Of a stretch of 64,000 nucleotides of DNA, positions 43,720-52,838 are shown piece after piece; the first letter of the stretch is position 1; every line of letters starts with the position of its first letter. Both the position numbers and the translations under genes were made by a program. The DNA is taken from contig NZ_JALKAS010000001.1 in NCBI RefSeq assembly GCF_023015695.1, positions 2,108,001-2,172,000 on the forward strand, given 5' to 3'. This DNA comes from Jannaschia sp. S6380 (GTDB lineage Bacteria > Pseudomonadota > Alphaproteobacteria > Rhodobacterales > Rhodobacteraceae). Under the pieces are notes generated by a model. That model searched no databases. It was given only the letters and a program-made list of their open reading frames with translations, and was not told the origin of the DNA.

Positions 43720-46017
43720 ATGAACAAGGCGATCACCGACGGACTGACCCTGGCGCCCCCGGCCTTCGCGTCGGGGCTGGGCGTCTGGTCCAGCTAGGAT
43801 GGGCTGCCCGGATCGGACACCTATGCCGAGAAGGACAACGCCGCCATCGTCCCGGCGGATCAGGATTTCGGCGGCTGCCTGGAACTGGTCAAGACGGCCA
43901 ATGTGCAGAAGATCCGATGGATGGGTGCGACGCCGATCCTTCCGGGCTGCTACTATCGGATCACGGTGCGGGTGAAGGCGGTGGCCGGGAACCTGCCGCG
44001 CGTGCGGGCCGCCGCAACGCCGGTCAAGGCGAACGGCCAGGTCGCGAGCGGGCCCGTCACCCATGGCGCGGAGGTGCCGCTGAATGCCTATGGCCGCATC
44101 GCCACGGTCACCGCGATCGTCGGCACCGGCAACCGCGGCGGCGTGGACATGGCCTGGGACGCGGGCGTCGCCTATGCCCATCTGGGTTTCGACCTGGTCG
44201 GCGGCAACGGCGGATCGGTCCGGGTGGACGACATCGCCGTCGAGGACGTCACCGGGGCCTTCCTGCGCGACATGATGGACTGGGTCGACGTGCGCGACTA
44301 CGGCGCGAAGGGCGACGGGACGAGTGACGACACGGACGCGTTCCACGCCGCCGACGCGGCCGCGGAGGGGCGGTCGGTGCTGGTGTCGCGGGGCGTGTAT
44401 CGCCTGGAGGATCACGTCACGTTCAACGCGCCGGTGCGGTTCGAGGGACGGGTCGAGATGCCCGTGTCCAAGCGCCTGAGCCTGACGCGGAACTTCGAGC
44501 TGAACAGCTATGTCGATGCGTTCGGCGACGAGGAGGAAGGATTCCGCCGCGCGATCCAGGCCCTGTTCCACTTTACCGATCACGACACGCTGGACATGAT
44601 GGGCCGGCGTGTGTCGCTGACGCAGCCGCTGGACGTGCAGGCGGCCGTCCATGGCAAGGACACCTATGCCAACCAGCGGTCGATCCGGAACGGACAGCTG
44701 GACATCCGCGACACGCCGGCCTTCGACACCGAGACGGTCACCGCGGGCTGCGATTTCGATCCGGCCGACCCGCGCGAGCTGTCGAACGTGGCCAATGTCG
44801 CCAACGTGCCGGTCGGCGCACTGGTGACCGCCGCGCAAGGCGTGGGGCGCGAGGTCTATGTCTCGTCGGTCGACGTGAACCGCCGGACCGTGCGCCTGAG
44901 TGCCGCGCTCTGGGGGGCGCCGGGACGGCAGACCTATACGTTCCGCCGGTTCAAATACGCGCTGGATTTCAGCGGGTTCAGCGTGTTGCAGCGGTTCTCG
45001 CTCGAGAATGTCGAGTTCCTGATGGCGGATCGGTGCTCGGGCATCCTGCTGCCGACGGGGGGTCTGATCTTCCACGTCAAGGACTGCTTCTTCACCGGCC
45101 CGCGCGACCGCGCGATCACCAGCCATCACGAAGGCTGCCAGGGCATGCTGATCGACCGGTGCCAGTTCCTGTCGAGCGAGCAGGCCAAGGACGTCCCCGA
45201 CCGGCACACGATCGCGTTCAACGTCAACAAGAACGACGTCAAGGTGCGCAACAACCGAGCGGTGCGGTTCAAGCATTTCGCCGTCATGGGCGGGTCGGGC
45301 CACATCGTCAGCGGCAACCACTTCTTTCAGGGCGACAGCAACAGCGGCGGGCAGCGCACGGCCGGGATCGTCTTCGCGGAGGCGCAGGCCAAGACGGTCT
45401 TCGTCGCGAACTATGTCGACAACTGCTATCTGCAGTGGACCAACGAGCATGACGGCCATCCCGACTTCCAGTCGGAGCTGTCGTTCGGCGGCCTTCAGAT
45501 CATCGGGAACATCCTGTTTTCGTCGAACGTCACCGCGGGGTACCGCCCGATCCACATCAAGCCTTTCGGGGCCGGGCATTTCATCAACGGGCTGACCATC
45601 ACCGGCAACAACTTCAAGACCATCCAGGGGCAGGCGCTGGACCGTGTCGATTTCGTCGACACCACGCATGCGCCGCTGGACACGGCGCGCTTCGTCGATG
45701 TGAACGTCCATTCCAACACGTTCCAGGCGGTGCGCAAGCAGTTCCAGAACCCGATCACGGCGCCGTTGGTCGAGAATTCGGCCCAGTCGACCTGGGAGTT
45801 GGACCTGTCGGACTTCATGCCGTTCGGCGGCGAGGTCCGCGTGGTTACCGCCGTGCAGCCTGACGGGCCGATCCTCGACGCGGCGAACGGGACGGTCTGG
45901 ACCATGCCCCATGCCCGCGGACAGGTGGGCGGCGACCGCCAGTCTGTCCGCGTGGCCTGGTCGGAGGCGGTGAAGGGCAAGGTCTTCGTCACCGCCCGTT
46001 GCGACGCCCCGACCTGA
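43720..46017 (+). pseudogene. Right-handed beta-helix (pectate-lyase-3-like) protein, interrupted by in-frame amber codon
   Basis: A 766-codon frame from ATG 43720 (MNKAITDGLTLAPPAFASGL) to 46017 that is continuous except for one TAG at 43795-43797, codon 26. Downstream the frame continues at once with DGLPGSDTYAEKDNAAIVPADQDFGG, and the same reading runs to the normal end, so there is no frameshift. Residues about 180-215 (WVDVRDYGAKGDGTSDDTDAFHAAD) are the pectate-lyase-3 / GH28-like opening, followed by parallel beta-helix rungs (N-rich VRNNRAV, IVSGNHF, ITGNNF). Similar Rhodobacterales proteins, from memory, have WSSxDGTPGSDTY with a sense codon here, often Gln; CAG to TAG would be one transition. 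Either a recent nonsense mutation, readthrough, or sequencing error. A restart at ATG 43903 would lose the N-terminal domain's start. Confidence 0.8.
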
Positions 46018-46498
46018 GTGCGCGCAGGGCCGAGTTCGGCATGGCGGCGACTTCGCGCAGGATCGCCGCCATCGTCCGGGTGCCCGTCATGCGCCCGGGC
46101 GGCCCCGAGAGCGCGGCGCGTCGCCCCATGAGGCGCGCGATCAGCCAGGCGCGCGGCAGGTGCCAGCGGTTCGAGACCAGCATGATGGCATCGGTTTCGC
46201 GCAGGAGGGTCAGTGCGCCCAGGATGTTCTGATGGGTGTTGGCCGACTGCGTCTCGGCCAGCAAGCGATCCGGGGGGACGTCCAGCGACAGGGCGAGGTC
46301 GCGGGCGACCTGGGCCTCGGGCGGGCCGTGGCCGCCGCGGCCGCCGGTCAGGCAGATCGCGTCGACGTGCCCGCGCCGCCAAAGGTCGACCGCGTGACGG
46401 ACGCGCAGGTCGAGCGTGGGCGAGGCGGTGCCGTCGGGCCGGACGGCAGCGCCGAGGACGATCGCGACGCGTCGGCGCATTGGCTGTTCGATGGGCAT
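45989..46498 (-). CDS. YdcF/ElyC-family (DUF218) protein
   Basis: A 169-residue protein without signal peptide: RRVAIVLGAAVRPDGTASPTLDLRVRHAVDLWRRGHVDAICLTGGRGGHGPPEAQVARDLAL, then AETQSANTHQNILGAL and LVSNRWHLPRAWLIARLMG. These are the conserved blocks of DUF218 (SanA/ElyC/YdcF), linked to envelope maintenance. ATG 46498 or 46480 could start it. Its 3' end overlaps the convergent beta-helix gene by 29 bases. Confidence 0.85.
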   Translation of the reverse strand: MPIEQPMRRRVAIVLGAAVRPDGTASPTLDLRVRHAVDLWRRGHVDAICLTGGRGGHGPPEAQVARDLALSLDVPPDRLLAETQSANTHQNILGALTLLRETDAIMLVSNRWHLPRAWLIARLMGRRAALSGPPGRMTGTRTMAAILREVAAMPNSALRALRSGRRNGR

Positions 46499-46606
46499 GA
46501 CGCGCACCCTGCCCCGGGGGCGGCGCGGCGGGAAGGGGCCGGGTGCTGGACGCCGCCCGGCCGCGCTCCTATCGTTCGCGCCAGTACAGGCAACAGGAGC
46601 CGCGAC

Positions 46607-47470
46607 ATGGCCTTCGGCAAGGTGATCCGCACGTATTTCGATGGGACGTGGCATGATGGCGACGTGCCGGTGATGCGCGCAGCCGATCACGGGTCGTGGC
46701 AGGGGTCGAGCGTGTTCGACGGCGCCCGACGATTCGAGGGGGTCACGCCCGATCTGGACCGGCATTGCGCGCGGCTGAACCGCTCCGCCGAGGCGCTGAT
46801 GCTGCGGCCGACAATGGAGCCCGCGGACGTGGTCGCGCTGGTCCATGAGGGGCTGGCGGGATTTGCCCCCGATGCAGCGATCTATATCCGGCCGATGTAC
46901 TGGGGCATCCACGGCAGCGAGCTTGGACTGGTTCCGTCGCAGGCCGAGACCGGCTTCGCGATCTGCCTGGAAGAGGTGCCGATGTACGGCCCCGACAAGA
47001 CCACGACGCTGACGACGACGCGGTTCCGCCGCCCGGTGCTGGAAAGCGCCGTCTGCGACGCGAAGGCCGGGTGCCTTTATCCCAACAACGCGCGCATGCT
47101 GGCCGAGGCGCAGGCCAAGGGCTTCGGCAACGCGCTGGTGGCGGACGCGATGGGCAACGTCGCGGAGTCGGCGACGTCCAACGTCTTCATGGTCAAGGAC
47201 GGCGAGGTGTTCACGCCCGCGGCGAACGGCACGTTCCTGGCCGGGATCACGCGGGCGCGGCACATCGCCAACCTGGCCGCCGACGGGGTGAACGTGCACG
47301 AGACGGTGCTGACCTTCGACGATTTCCGCGACGCCGACGAGGTGTTCCTGTCCGGCAACCTGACCAAGGTGACGCCGGTCACCGCGTTCGACCACAGGTC
47401 CTATCAGGTCGGACCGGTGACGCGGCGGGTGCGCGAGATGTACTGGGACTGGGCGCTTTCGGCGGCATGA
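46607..47470 (+). CDS. ilvE: Branched-chain amino acid aminotransferase
   Basis: A 287-residue class IV PLP aminotransferase. IRTYFDGTWHDGDVPVMRAADHGSWQGSSVFDGARRF at the N-terminus, the PLP lysine in DAKAGCLYPNNARMLAEAQ, VAESATSNVFMVKDG and FLSGNLTKVTPVTAFD are typical. It interconverts branched-chain 2-oxo acids and Val/Leu/Ile with glutamate; other class IV activities (for example D-amino acid transaminase) cannot be excluded. AGGAG precedes ATG 46607. Its stop overlaps the next start (ATGA). Confidence 0.88.
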   Translation: MAFGKVIRTYFDGTWHDGDVPVMRAADHGSWQGSSVFDGARRFEGVTPDLDRHCARLNRSAEALMLRPTMEPADVVALVHEGLAGFAPDAAIYIRPMYWGIHGSELGLVPSQAETGFAICLEEVPMYGPDKTTTLTTTRFRRPVLESAVCDAKAGCLYPNNARMLAEAQAKGFGNALVADAMGNVAESATSNVFMVKDGEVFTPAANGTFLAGITRARHIANLAADGVNVHETVLTFDDFRDADEVFLSGNLTKVTPVTAFDHRSYQVGPVTRRVREMYWDWALSAA

Positions 47471-48558
47471 TCCTGCGCCTCGTCCGGGCCGCGCCGCTCT
47501 TGGCGACGCTGGCGGCGACGGGCTGGGCACTGTCGACCAACCCGCTGGCCGCGCCCCTGGTCGAGCGCGGGGCGACCGATCTGATCCTGACGCTGGAGCA
47601 TCGCGTGCGGCGCACCGCGACGGCACCGTGGATCGAGGCGGAACTGGCCGCGGCGGTCGCGTCGGAAGACGTGGACCGGGCCGCGATGCTGATCGACCTG
47701 GCCCGCGATCTGGAACGCGACATCGACCTGTCGGCCGCGGAGGCGATGATCGCGGCCCGCGAGGGGTGGCTGGCGAGCGCCGGCGATTGCGCGGCCTGCA
47801 TGGCGGACATCGCCGCCTGCCCCACGCTGGCGCATCTGGCGAGTTGCGCCGTGCCCTTCGAGATGTCGCCCCTGGGTGATGCGAACGCGCTGCGCCGCGC
47901 AGGCGTGGCCTGGGCCTCGGGCGCGGAGGTCGACAGGCTGGACGCGGGGTTGGCGCTGGTCGGGCTGGCGGCAACGGGGGCGGTTCTGGTGACCGGAGGC
48001 ACGTCGGTCACGGTCAAGGCGGGGGCGGGCCTGCTGCGGACGGCGCGCCGGATGGGCAGCCTGACGCCGTCGCTGGCACGGCATCTGACGATCCCGGTGC
48101 GCTGGTCGGCGGTGCCGGCCTATCTGCGCGGCGCCGCGCCGCTGGATACCGTTACGGACATGGCCCGGCTGTCGGTCGCCACCGCGATCGCGGCCGACAT
48201 GGGGCGGGTGCGCGAGGCCACTTCGACCGCGGAGGCGCTGCGCCTGGCGCGGCTGGTCGACACGCCGACGGACGCCGCGCGCCTGGCCCGCGTGGCCGAG
48301 GCGATGGGGCCGCGCACGGGCCGCACGCTGGCGGTCCTGGGCAAGGGTCGGGCGTTCCGGGCGACCCTGCGCCTGAGCCGCGCGGCGGCGGGGACGCTCG
48401 CGCTGGCCTGGCTCTGCATGGTGCAGATCGGGGCGATCCTGGCGGCGCGGCTGGGGGCCGCGGTGCTGCGGGCACTGACGCCAGCGCCGCGTGCGATGCC
48501 CGGAGCCCGTGCCGCGACGCCCGCCCTCGGCCCGGCCGGACCGCGACCGCGCCGCTAG
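47467..48558 (+). CDS. Conserved hypothetical membrane protein with Cys cluster
   Basis: A 363-residue protein coupled to the aminotransferase by an ATGA overlap. An N-terminal signal/anchor (LVRAAPLLATLAATGWALS) is followed by a helical periplasmic region with four closely placed cysteines (GDCAACMADIAACPTLAHLASCAVPF, around residues 101-126), a hydrophobic segment (LDAGLALVGLAATGAVLVTGG), a helical Ala/Arg-rich stretch and a C-terminal transmembrane segment (AGTLALAWLCMVQIGAILAARLGAAVL). It resembles uncharacterised Rhodobacterales proteins; no function can be assigned. Confidence 0.75.
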   Translation: MILRLVRAAPLLATLAATGWALSTNPLAAPLVERGATDLILTLEHRVRRTATAPWIEAELAAAVASEDVDRAAMLIDLARDLERDIDLSAAEAMIAAREGWLASAGDCAACMADIAACPTLAHLASCAVPFEMSPLGDANALRRAGVAWASGAEVDRLDAGLALVGLAATGAVLVTGGTSVTVKAGAGLLRTARRMGSLTPSLARHLTIPVRWSAVPAYLRGAAPLDTVTDMARLSVATAIAADMGRVREATSTAEALRLARLVDTPTDAARLARVAEAMGPRTGRTLAVLGKGRAFRATLRLSRAAAGTLALAWLCMVQIGAILAARLGAAVLRALTPAPRAMPGARAATPALGPAGPRPRR

Positions 48559-48617
48559 CCAGTGGACAGCGCCCCGCCGCGGCGTCATTCTGCCCTTCGC
48601 CAAGTCCGGGGGAGCCC

Positions 48618-49073
48618 ATGCGCAAGTTTCTGGTCGTTCTCGACGACAGCCGCGAATGCCTGAACGCGATGCGTTTCGCCTCGCTCCGCGCCCAGCACAC
48701 GGGCGGCGGCGTCGAGGTCCTGTCGGTGATCCCGCCCGATGAGTTCAACCACTGGATCGGCGTCGGCGACATCATGCGCGAGGAGGCCCGCGAACGCATC
48801 GTCGCGCATTTCGAGGTCTTCGCGAAATGGATGCGCGACAAGCACGGACTGGAGCCGCACCTGGTCATCCGCGAGGGCGAGCCGGTGACCGAAATCCTGG
48901 CCCAGGTCAGCGAGGACCCCGAGATCGGCGTCCTCGTTCTGGGTGCCAGCGCCGACGGCAAGGGACCGGGGCCGCTGGTGTCGCAGTTGACCCGGTCGGC
49001 CGGGACCCTGCCGGTGCCGATCACCATCGTGCCGGGCGATCTGTCGAAGGAGCAACTGGAAGGGATCGCCTGA
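48618..49073 (+). CDS. Universal stress protein (UspA family)
   Basis: A 151-residue cytoplasmic USP-fold protein: KFLVVLDDSRECLNAMRFASLRAQ at the N-terminus, VEVLSVIPPDEFNHWIGVGD, VIREGEPVTEILAQ and LVLGASADGKGPGPLVSQLTRSAGTLPVPITIVPG, where the G-x2-G-x9-G-(S/T) ATP motif of Usp proteins is only partly kept. GGGGGAG precedes ATG 48618. Stands 75 bases ahead of the secreted-protease pair. Confidence 0.88.
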   Translation: MRKFLVVLDDSRECLNAMRFASLRAQHTGGGVEVLSVIPPDEFNHWIGVGDIMREEARERIVAHFEVFAKWMRDKHGLEPHLVIREGEPVTEILAQVSEDPEIGVLVLGASADGKGPGPLVSQLTRSAGTLPVPITIVPGDLSKEQLEGIA

Positions 49074-49148
49074 AATATCTCGGAATACTGGTTGAATGCC
49101 GCAGCCACGACCAACCCTTTCCGCGATCTCGACCGAATTACCTGCACC

Positions 49149-50516
49149 ATGCAACGTATGATCCGCATTGCCCTTCTCCTTCTCCTGGTGGCGTTCCCGA
49201 TACAGGCCGACCCCAGTGATCGCTTCGACGCAAACCGCCTGACGCGGGAGGATACGCGCTTCCTGCAGGCCGCGTTGTCCTTCAGTGGATTCTATGTGGG
49301 TCTGATCGACGGCGCGTGGGGCGCCCGAAGCGCGGACGCGTTGCGAGCGGCCGCCGGCCCGACGCCGACTGAGGCCGAAGTTCTACTTACTCTGCATCCG
49401 TTCATAGCCGACTTTGAGACCGCGACCTGGCAGGACCTGAACTTGGAAGGAACGTCGGCGCTGCTGCCAATAGGCATCTTGATCCGAGATGAGGGGCCTG
49501 ACTACGCGGAGCTTCGGACCCCGGATCGAGATCTCATCGTGCGCCATATCTGGCGAACGGCAGACGGCACATCCGAAATGCACCGTTGGCTGGAGCAGGC
49601 CCACACAGCGCCCGTTCCCGTCTATCGAGCGGATACGGCCGAGGCATATGTAACGAAGGGCAGGCTCCCGTCGGGCGACGAGGTCTATCTGCGTACGATC
49701 ACCCGCGGCGGATATTTCGAGACAGTCCTTGTGCAGTGGTCGAGGCGGCAGGCGGCTCGCGCCCGGGTCGTGGTCGCGAGCCTTACGAATAGCCGGGTCG
49801 ATCCCCTTGTCCTACCGGACTATGGCTACTTCGCCGCCATGATGGAATCGCCGCCCCGGGGGTCCGCGCCGCCCGCGGCCGGCGTTTCGAACGAGCGCTC
49901 AACCGGCTCCGGTACGGGCTTCTATGTCAACGATACCGATATCGTCACTGCTGCCCATGTTGTCTCCGAATGCGCGCGGCTGTCTTTGGCGGACAACTCC
50001 CCGCTGCTTCTTCTGGCTGCCGAAAAAAAGACGGATCTCGCCGTGCTCCGCGCCGCCCGACGTTCGAACTCGTGGCTGGAACTCGGAACGGAAGTTCGCG
50101 CGGCACTCGGTGCACCCATCGTGGCGGTCGGTTTTCCCTATGCTGGCATGTTCCGACAAGGACTGAGCGTAACGCGCGGCAACGTCAGCGCCATGAAGGG
50201 ACTGGCTGGTGAAGATCACGTCCTGACTTTCACGGCGCCCGTGCAACCGGGAAACAGCGGAGGTCCGCTTTTGGATGGCGATGGTCGAGTCATCGGCGTG
50301 ATCAGTTATCGGGCATCGGACCTTTGGACCTTGGAGCAGTCCGGCACGATTCCCCAAAACATGAATGCGGCCACTGCCCTCGAGCCTCTACGCCAGTTTC
50401 TTGCTAAAGCCCGGGTTGAGTTTACCGTGCCTGATACCCCCAGCCGCGACCTTTCGCGCGGGCTTCCGATGGCGATCACAGACCCGGTTGTCGCAGTGCA
50501 GTGCCACCCTAGCTAA
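49149..50516 (+). CDS. Secreted trypsin-like serine protease with N-terminal peptidoglycan-binding-like domain
   Basis: About 455 residues with a signal peptide (MIRIALLLLLVAFPIQA). An N-terminal region (FDANRLTREDTRFLQAALSFSGFYVGLIDGAWGARSADAL) resembles a peptidoglycan-binding-1 helical repeat. The C-terminal half is an S1-type protease with an intact triad: His in TAAHVVSEC, Asp in KKTDLAVLRAA, Ser in PGNSGGPLLDGDGRVIG. Codon use is visibly less GC-biased at third positions than in its neighbours (ctt, act, cta, ata, gtt, tat), suggesting transfer or relaxed selection. The start may be ATG 49149 or 49158. Followed in tandem by a related gene. Confidence 0.85.
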   Translation: MQRMIRIALLLLLVAFPIQADPSDRFDANRLTREDTRFLQAALSFSGFYVGLIDGAWGARSADALRAAAGPTPTEAEVLLTLHPFIADFETATWQDLNLEGTSALLPIGILIRDEGPDYAELRTPDRDLIVRHIWRTADGTSEMHRWLEQAHTAPVPVYRADTAEAYVTKGRLPSGDEVYLRTITRGGYFETVLVQWSRRQAARARVVVASLTNSRVDPLVLPDYGYFAAMMESPPRGSAPPAAGVSNERSTGSGTGFYVNDTDIVTAAHVVSECARLSLADNSPLLLLAAEKKTDLAVLRAARRSNSWLELGTEVRAALGAPIVAVGFPYAGMFRQGLSVTRGNVSAMKGLAGEDHVLTFTAPVQPGNSGGPLLDGDGRVIGVISYRASDLWTLEQSGTIPQNMNAATALEPLRQFLAKARVEFTVPDTPSRDLSRGLPMAITDPVVAVQCHPS

Positions 50517-50589
50517 AGTAGTTCCAGCGCATTGGCCGGATGCGCACGGACTGCTGGGTTCGGATCCCGCAGCAGATGGGGGATTGCCA

Positions 50590-52113
50590 ATGATTTGCAG
50601 GATACCTGCCGCCTTTGTCAGCGTCGTTCTGTGGTTCGTGACGGCGATCGGCGGTGCCAATGCACAGTCGATCTCGCTCGCGCAGGATTTCGACGCGCGC
50701 GACCTGACGCGGCAGGAGGTTCAGATCGTTCAGGCCGCGCTGGCGCATTACGGCACCTACGACGCGCTTCTGGACGGTGCCTGGGGTGGGGGAAGTCAGC
50801 GTGCGCTCGAGACCTACGTCACGCGCGAACGGGGCGGCGACGGCCCCGATTTCGACGACGTGCGCGCATTGCTTCGGGGGTTCGAGCGCGAGCGCCGCCT
50901 TGGCGGCTGGGCCCCGGTCTATCACGCCAGGGCGCAGGTCGGTCACCTGTTGCCGCTGGGCCGGCTGACGCGATCCGATACGCCAGAGGAGACGCGATAC
51001 GCCACCTCGGACGGCGGGCTGGTCATCGTCAAGCGCAGCGGTTTCGTCCGCCCCTACGACCTGCACGACGCCATCGAGGCGGATTCGCAGCCGGGCACGA
51101 CCCCCTACCGCACCGAGAGCGACCGCCGGATCATCACCGCGGCCCGCATGCGCGGCGGACGCGACGCCTATGTCCGCTCCGACCGCGACGATGGCGGATG
51201 GGAAACGCATATCGTGATCGCGGACGCGGCCCATGCCGACGATCTTCGACTGATCGCTTCCAGCTTCCAACGCGCGCCGGCGGTCGAATTGACGCCGCCT
51301 GCCGGGGGGACGCTGGACGCGCTGCTGCATGCCGATGGCGGTCGGCTGCCCGTCCCGGAACGCCCGCGCCCGCCTGAGCCGCGCGCGCCCGAACGCGAGG
51401 CCTCCTTCGAGGAGTTGCTGGTCGGGCTCATGGGGAGCGTCCTGGCCGAGACCTTGAGGCGCGAAAGCGACCGCGACCGCGACGAGGACGACCGCGAGGA
51501 TTCCGAGGCCGAACGCCTGCGCGAACTGGCCCGCGAGCGGGAGCGCAGCCGGGGCGCGGCGTCGGGCTTCTATGTCAACACGACCGACATCGTCACGTCG
51601 GCCCAGGTTGTCGGGGCGTGCGAGCGGTTGGAACTGGTCGACGGGACGTCGCTTTCGGTGATCGGGCGGGACGACGCGGCCGGTGTCGCGGTGCTGGCCG
51701 CGCCGGGGCGGTCGGCGCACTGGCTTCCGGTATCGCCCCGCGCCGCAGAGCGCGGCGCACAGGTGCGCCTGCTGTCGCGCGCGGGCCTGGAGGGCGCGCG
51801 GGTCGCCGCCCGCGACGGCCGGATCCTGGGCGATGCCGACCGCCGGGGCCGGTTGCGTCATGACGTCCGCATCGCGCCGCGCGGCGATGGCGGCCCGTTC
51901 CTGTCGTCGGACGGACGGGTGATCGGCGTGGCTTTGCCGCCCAGCGGCGCCGCCGAGGATGGCGGGACGCTGTTGCGGGACGACGCGTTGCGCGGGCGGC
52001 TGGACGCGTTCGGCGTGCCCTATTCCGACGGGCACACCCGGCGCACCACGCTGACCCGCGACACGCCCCGCGCCCTGTCACGCGCCGTCGTCGCCATCCG
52101 CTGCGACGGATAG
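50590..52113 (+). CDS. Secreted trypsin-like pseudoprotease, paralogue of the preceding gene
   Basis: A 507-residue protein with signal peptide (MICRIPAAFVSVVLWFVTAIGGANA). Its N-terminal domain (FDARDLTRQEVQIVQAALAHYGTYDALLDGAWGGGSQRALETY) is clearly homologous to that of the upstream gene, and the protease-like domain aligns too, but every triad position is changed: TSAQVVGAC (His to Gln), DAAGVAVLAAPG (Asp to Gly) and RGDGGPFLSSDGRVIG (Ser to Asp). A charged linker (ESDRDRDEDDREDSEAERL) precedes it. Codon use is fully GC-biased. It is probably a binding or regulatory pseudoenzyme, not a decayed gene, as the frame is intact. Confidence 0.85.
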   Translation: MICRIPAAFVSVVLWFVTAIGGANAQSISLAQDFDARDLTRQEVQIVQAALAHYGTYDALLDGAWGGGSQRALETYVTRERGGDGPDFDDVRALLRGFERERRLGGWAPVYHARAQVGHLLPLGRLTRSDTPEETRYATSDGGLVIVKRSGFVRPYDLHDAIEADSQPGTTPYRTESDRRIITAARMRGGRDAYVRSDRDDGGWETHIVIADAAHADDLRLIASSFQRAPAVELTPPAGGTLDALLHADGGRLPVPERPRPPEPRAPEREASFEELLVGLMGSVLAETLRRESDRDRDEDDREDSEAERLRELARERERSRGAASGFYVNTTDIVTSAQVVGACERLELVDGTSLSVIGRDDAAGVAVLAAPGRSAHWLPVSPRAAERGAQVRLLSRAGLEGARVAARDGRILGDADRRGRLRHDVRIAPRGDGGPFLSSDGRVIGVALPPSGAAEDGGTLLRDDALRGRLDAFGVPYSDGHTRRTTLTRDTPRALSRAVVAIRCDG

Positions 52114-52119
52114 GGGCCG

Positions 52120-52168
52120 TTTAGAATCGTTCCAACTTATTGACAGACGGCGGACGGAGGATCACATA
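52120..52168 (+). promoter_or_regulatory. nfuA promoter with Irr-box-like site
   Basis: TTTAGAA (52120-52126), three bases, TTCCAAC (52130-52136) resembles the iron control element TTTAGAA-N3-TTCTAAA recognised by Irr in alphaproteobacteria, with two mismatches. Directly after it is TTGACA (52140-52145) and, 17 bases on, CACATA (52163-52168), a near-consensus sigma-70 promoter. The site ends four bases ahead of the -35. Confidence 0.6.
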
Positions 52169-52192
52169 AGGCCCCTGAACCGGAGGTGCCCC

Positions 52193-52753
52193 ATGTTCAT
52201 CCAGACCGAGACGACGCCGAACCCGGCCACGCTGAAGTTCTTGCCGGGGCAGACGGTCCTCGACACCGGAACGGCCGATTTTCCGACGCCCGATGCGGGC
52301 GCGAAATCGCCCCTGGCACGGCGTATCTTCGACATTGGCGGCGTCACCGGTGTGTTCTTCGGCAACGATTTCGTGACCGTCACCAAGGATGACGACACCG
52401 AATGGGACCATGTAAAGCCCGCGATCCTGGGCGCGATCATGGAGCATTACCAGTCCGGCGAGCCGGTGATGGAAGGCGAGGCCCAGACCCAGCACGCCGC
52501 CAACCACGACGAGGCCGACAGTGCGATCGTGGGCCAGATCACCGAATTGCTGGACACCCGCGTGCGCCCCGCCGTCGCGCAGGATGGCGGCGACATCACG
52601 TTCCACGGCTTCGACCGGGGCGTGGTCTATTTGCAGATGAAGGGGGCCTGTGCGGGCTGCCCCTCGTCGACGATGACGCTGAAGATGGGCATCGAGAACC
52701 TGCTGCGCCACTATATCCCCGAGGTGCTGGAGGTGCGGCCCGTCGGGCTCTGA
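52193..52753 (+). CDS. nfuA: NfuA-like iron-sulphur cluster carrier protein
   Basis: A 186-residue Fe-S scaffold/carrier. Nfu N-terminal domain (MFIQTETTPNPATLKFLPGQ, FDIGGVTGVFFGNDFVTVTK) and C-terminal NifU domain with the cluster-binding CAGC motif (DGGDITFHGFDRGVVYLQMKGACAGCPSSTMTLKMGIE). It receives clusters and passes them to apoproteins. CGGAGG precedes ATG 52193. The upstream promoter carries a likely iron-responsive site. Confidence 0.95.
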   Translation: MFIQTETTPNPATLKFLPGQTVLDTGTADFPTPDAGAKSPLARRIFDIGGVTGVFFGNDFVTVTKDDDTEWDHVKPAILGAIMEHYQSGEPVMEGEAQTQHAANHDEADSAIVGQITELLDTRVRPAVAQDGGDITFHGFDRGVVYLQMKGACAGCPSSTMTLKMGIENLLRHYIPEVLEVRPVGL

Positions 52754-52838
52754 CCCGTTGGTGCCGGTCTGACGCGGCACGGCCGATGACGAACGGCGCG
52801 GCGCGGCATCGCGCCTTCGGATAGGATTGGCAGGTCGC

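Noticed and set aside
43612..43797. Separate 61-codon gene ending at the TAG
   Set aside because: Its first 36 codons span a terminator-like hairpin and are not protein-like; the last 25 are the true N-terminus of the interrupted beta-helix gene.
43573..45912. Leftward 779-codon frame opposite the beta-helix gene
   Set aside because: Antisense composition rich in Arg, Asp, Val and His; the plus strand carries a recognisable pectate-lyase-like protein.
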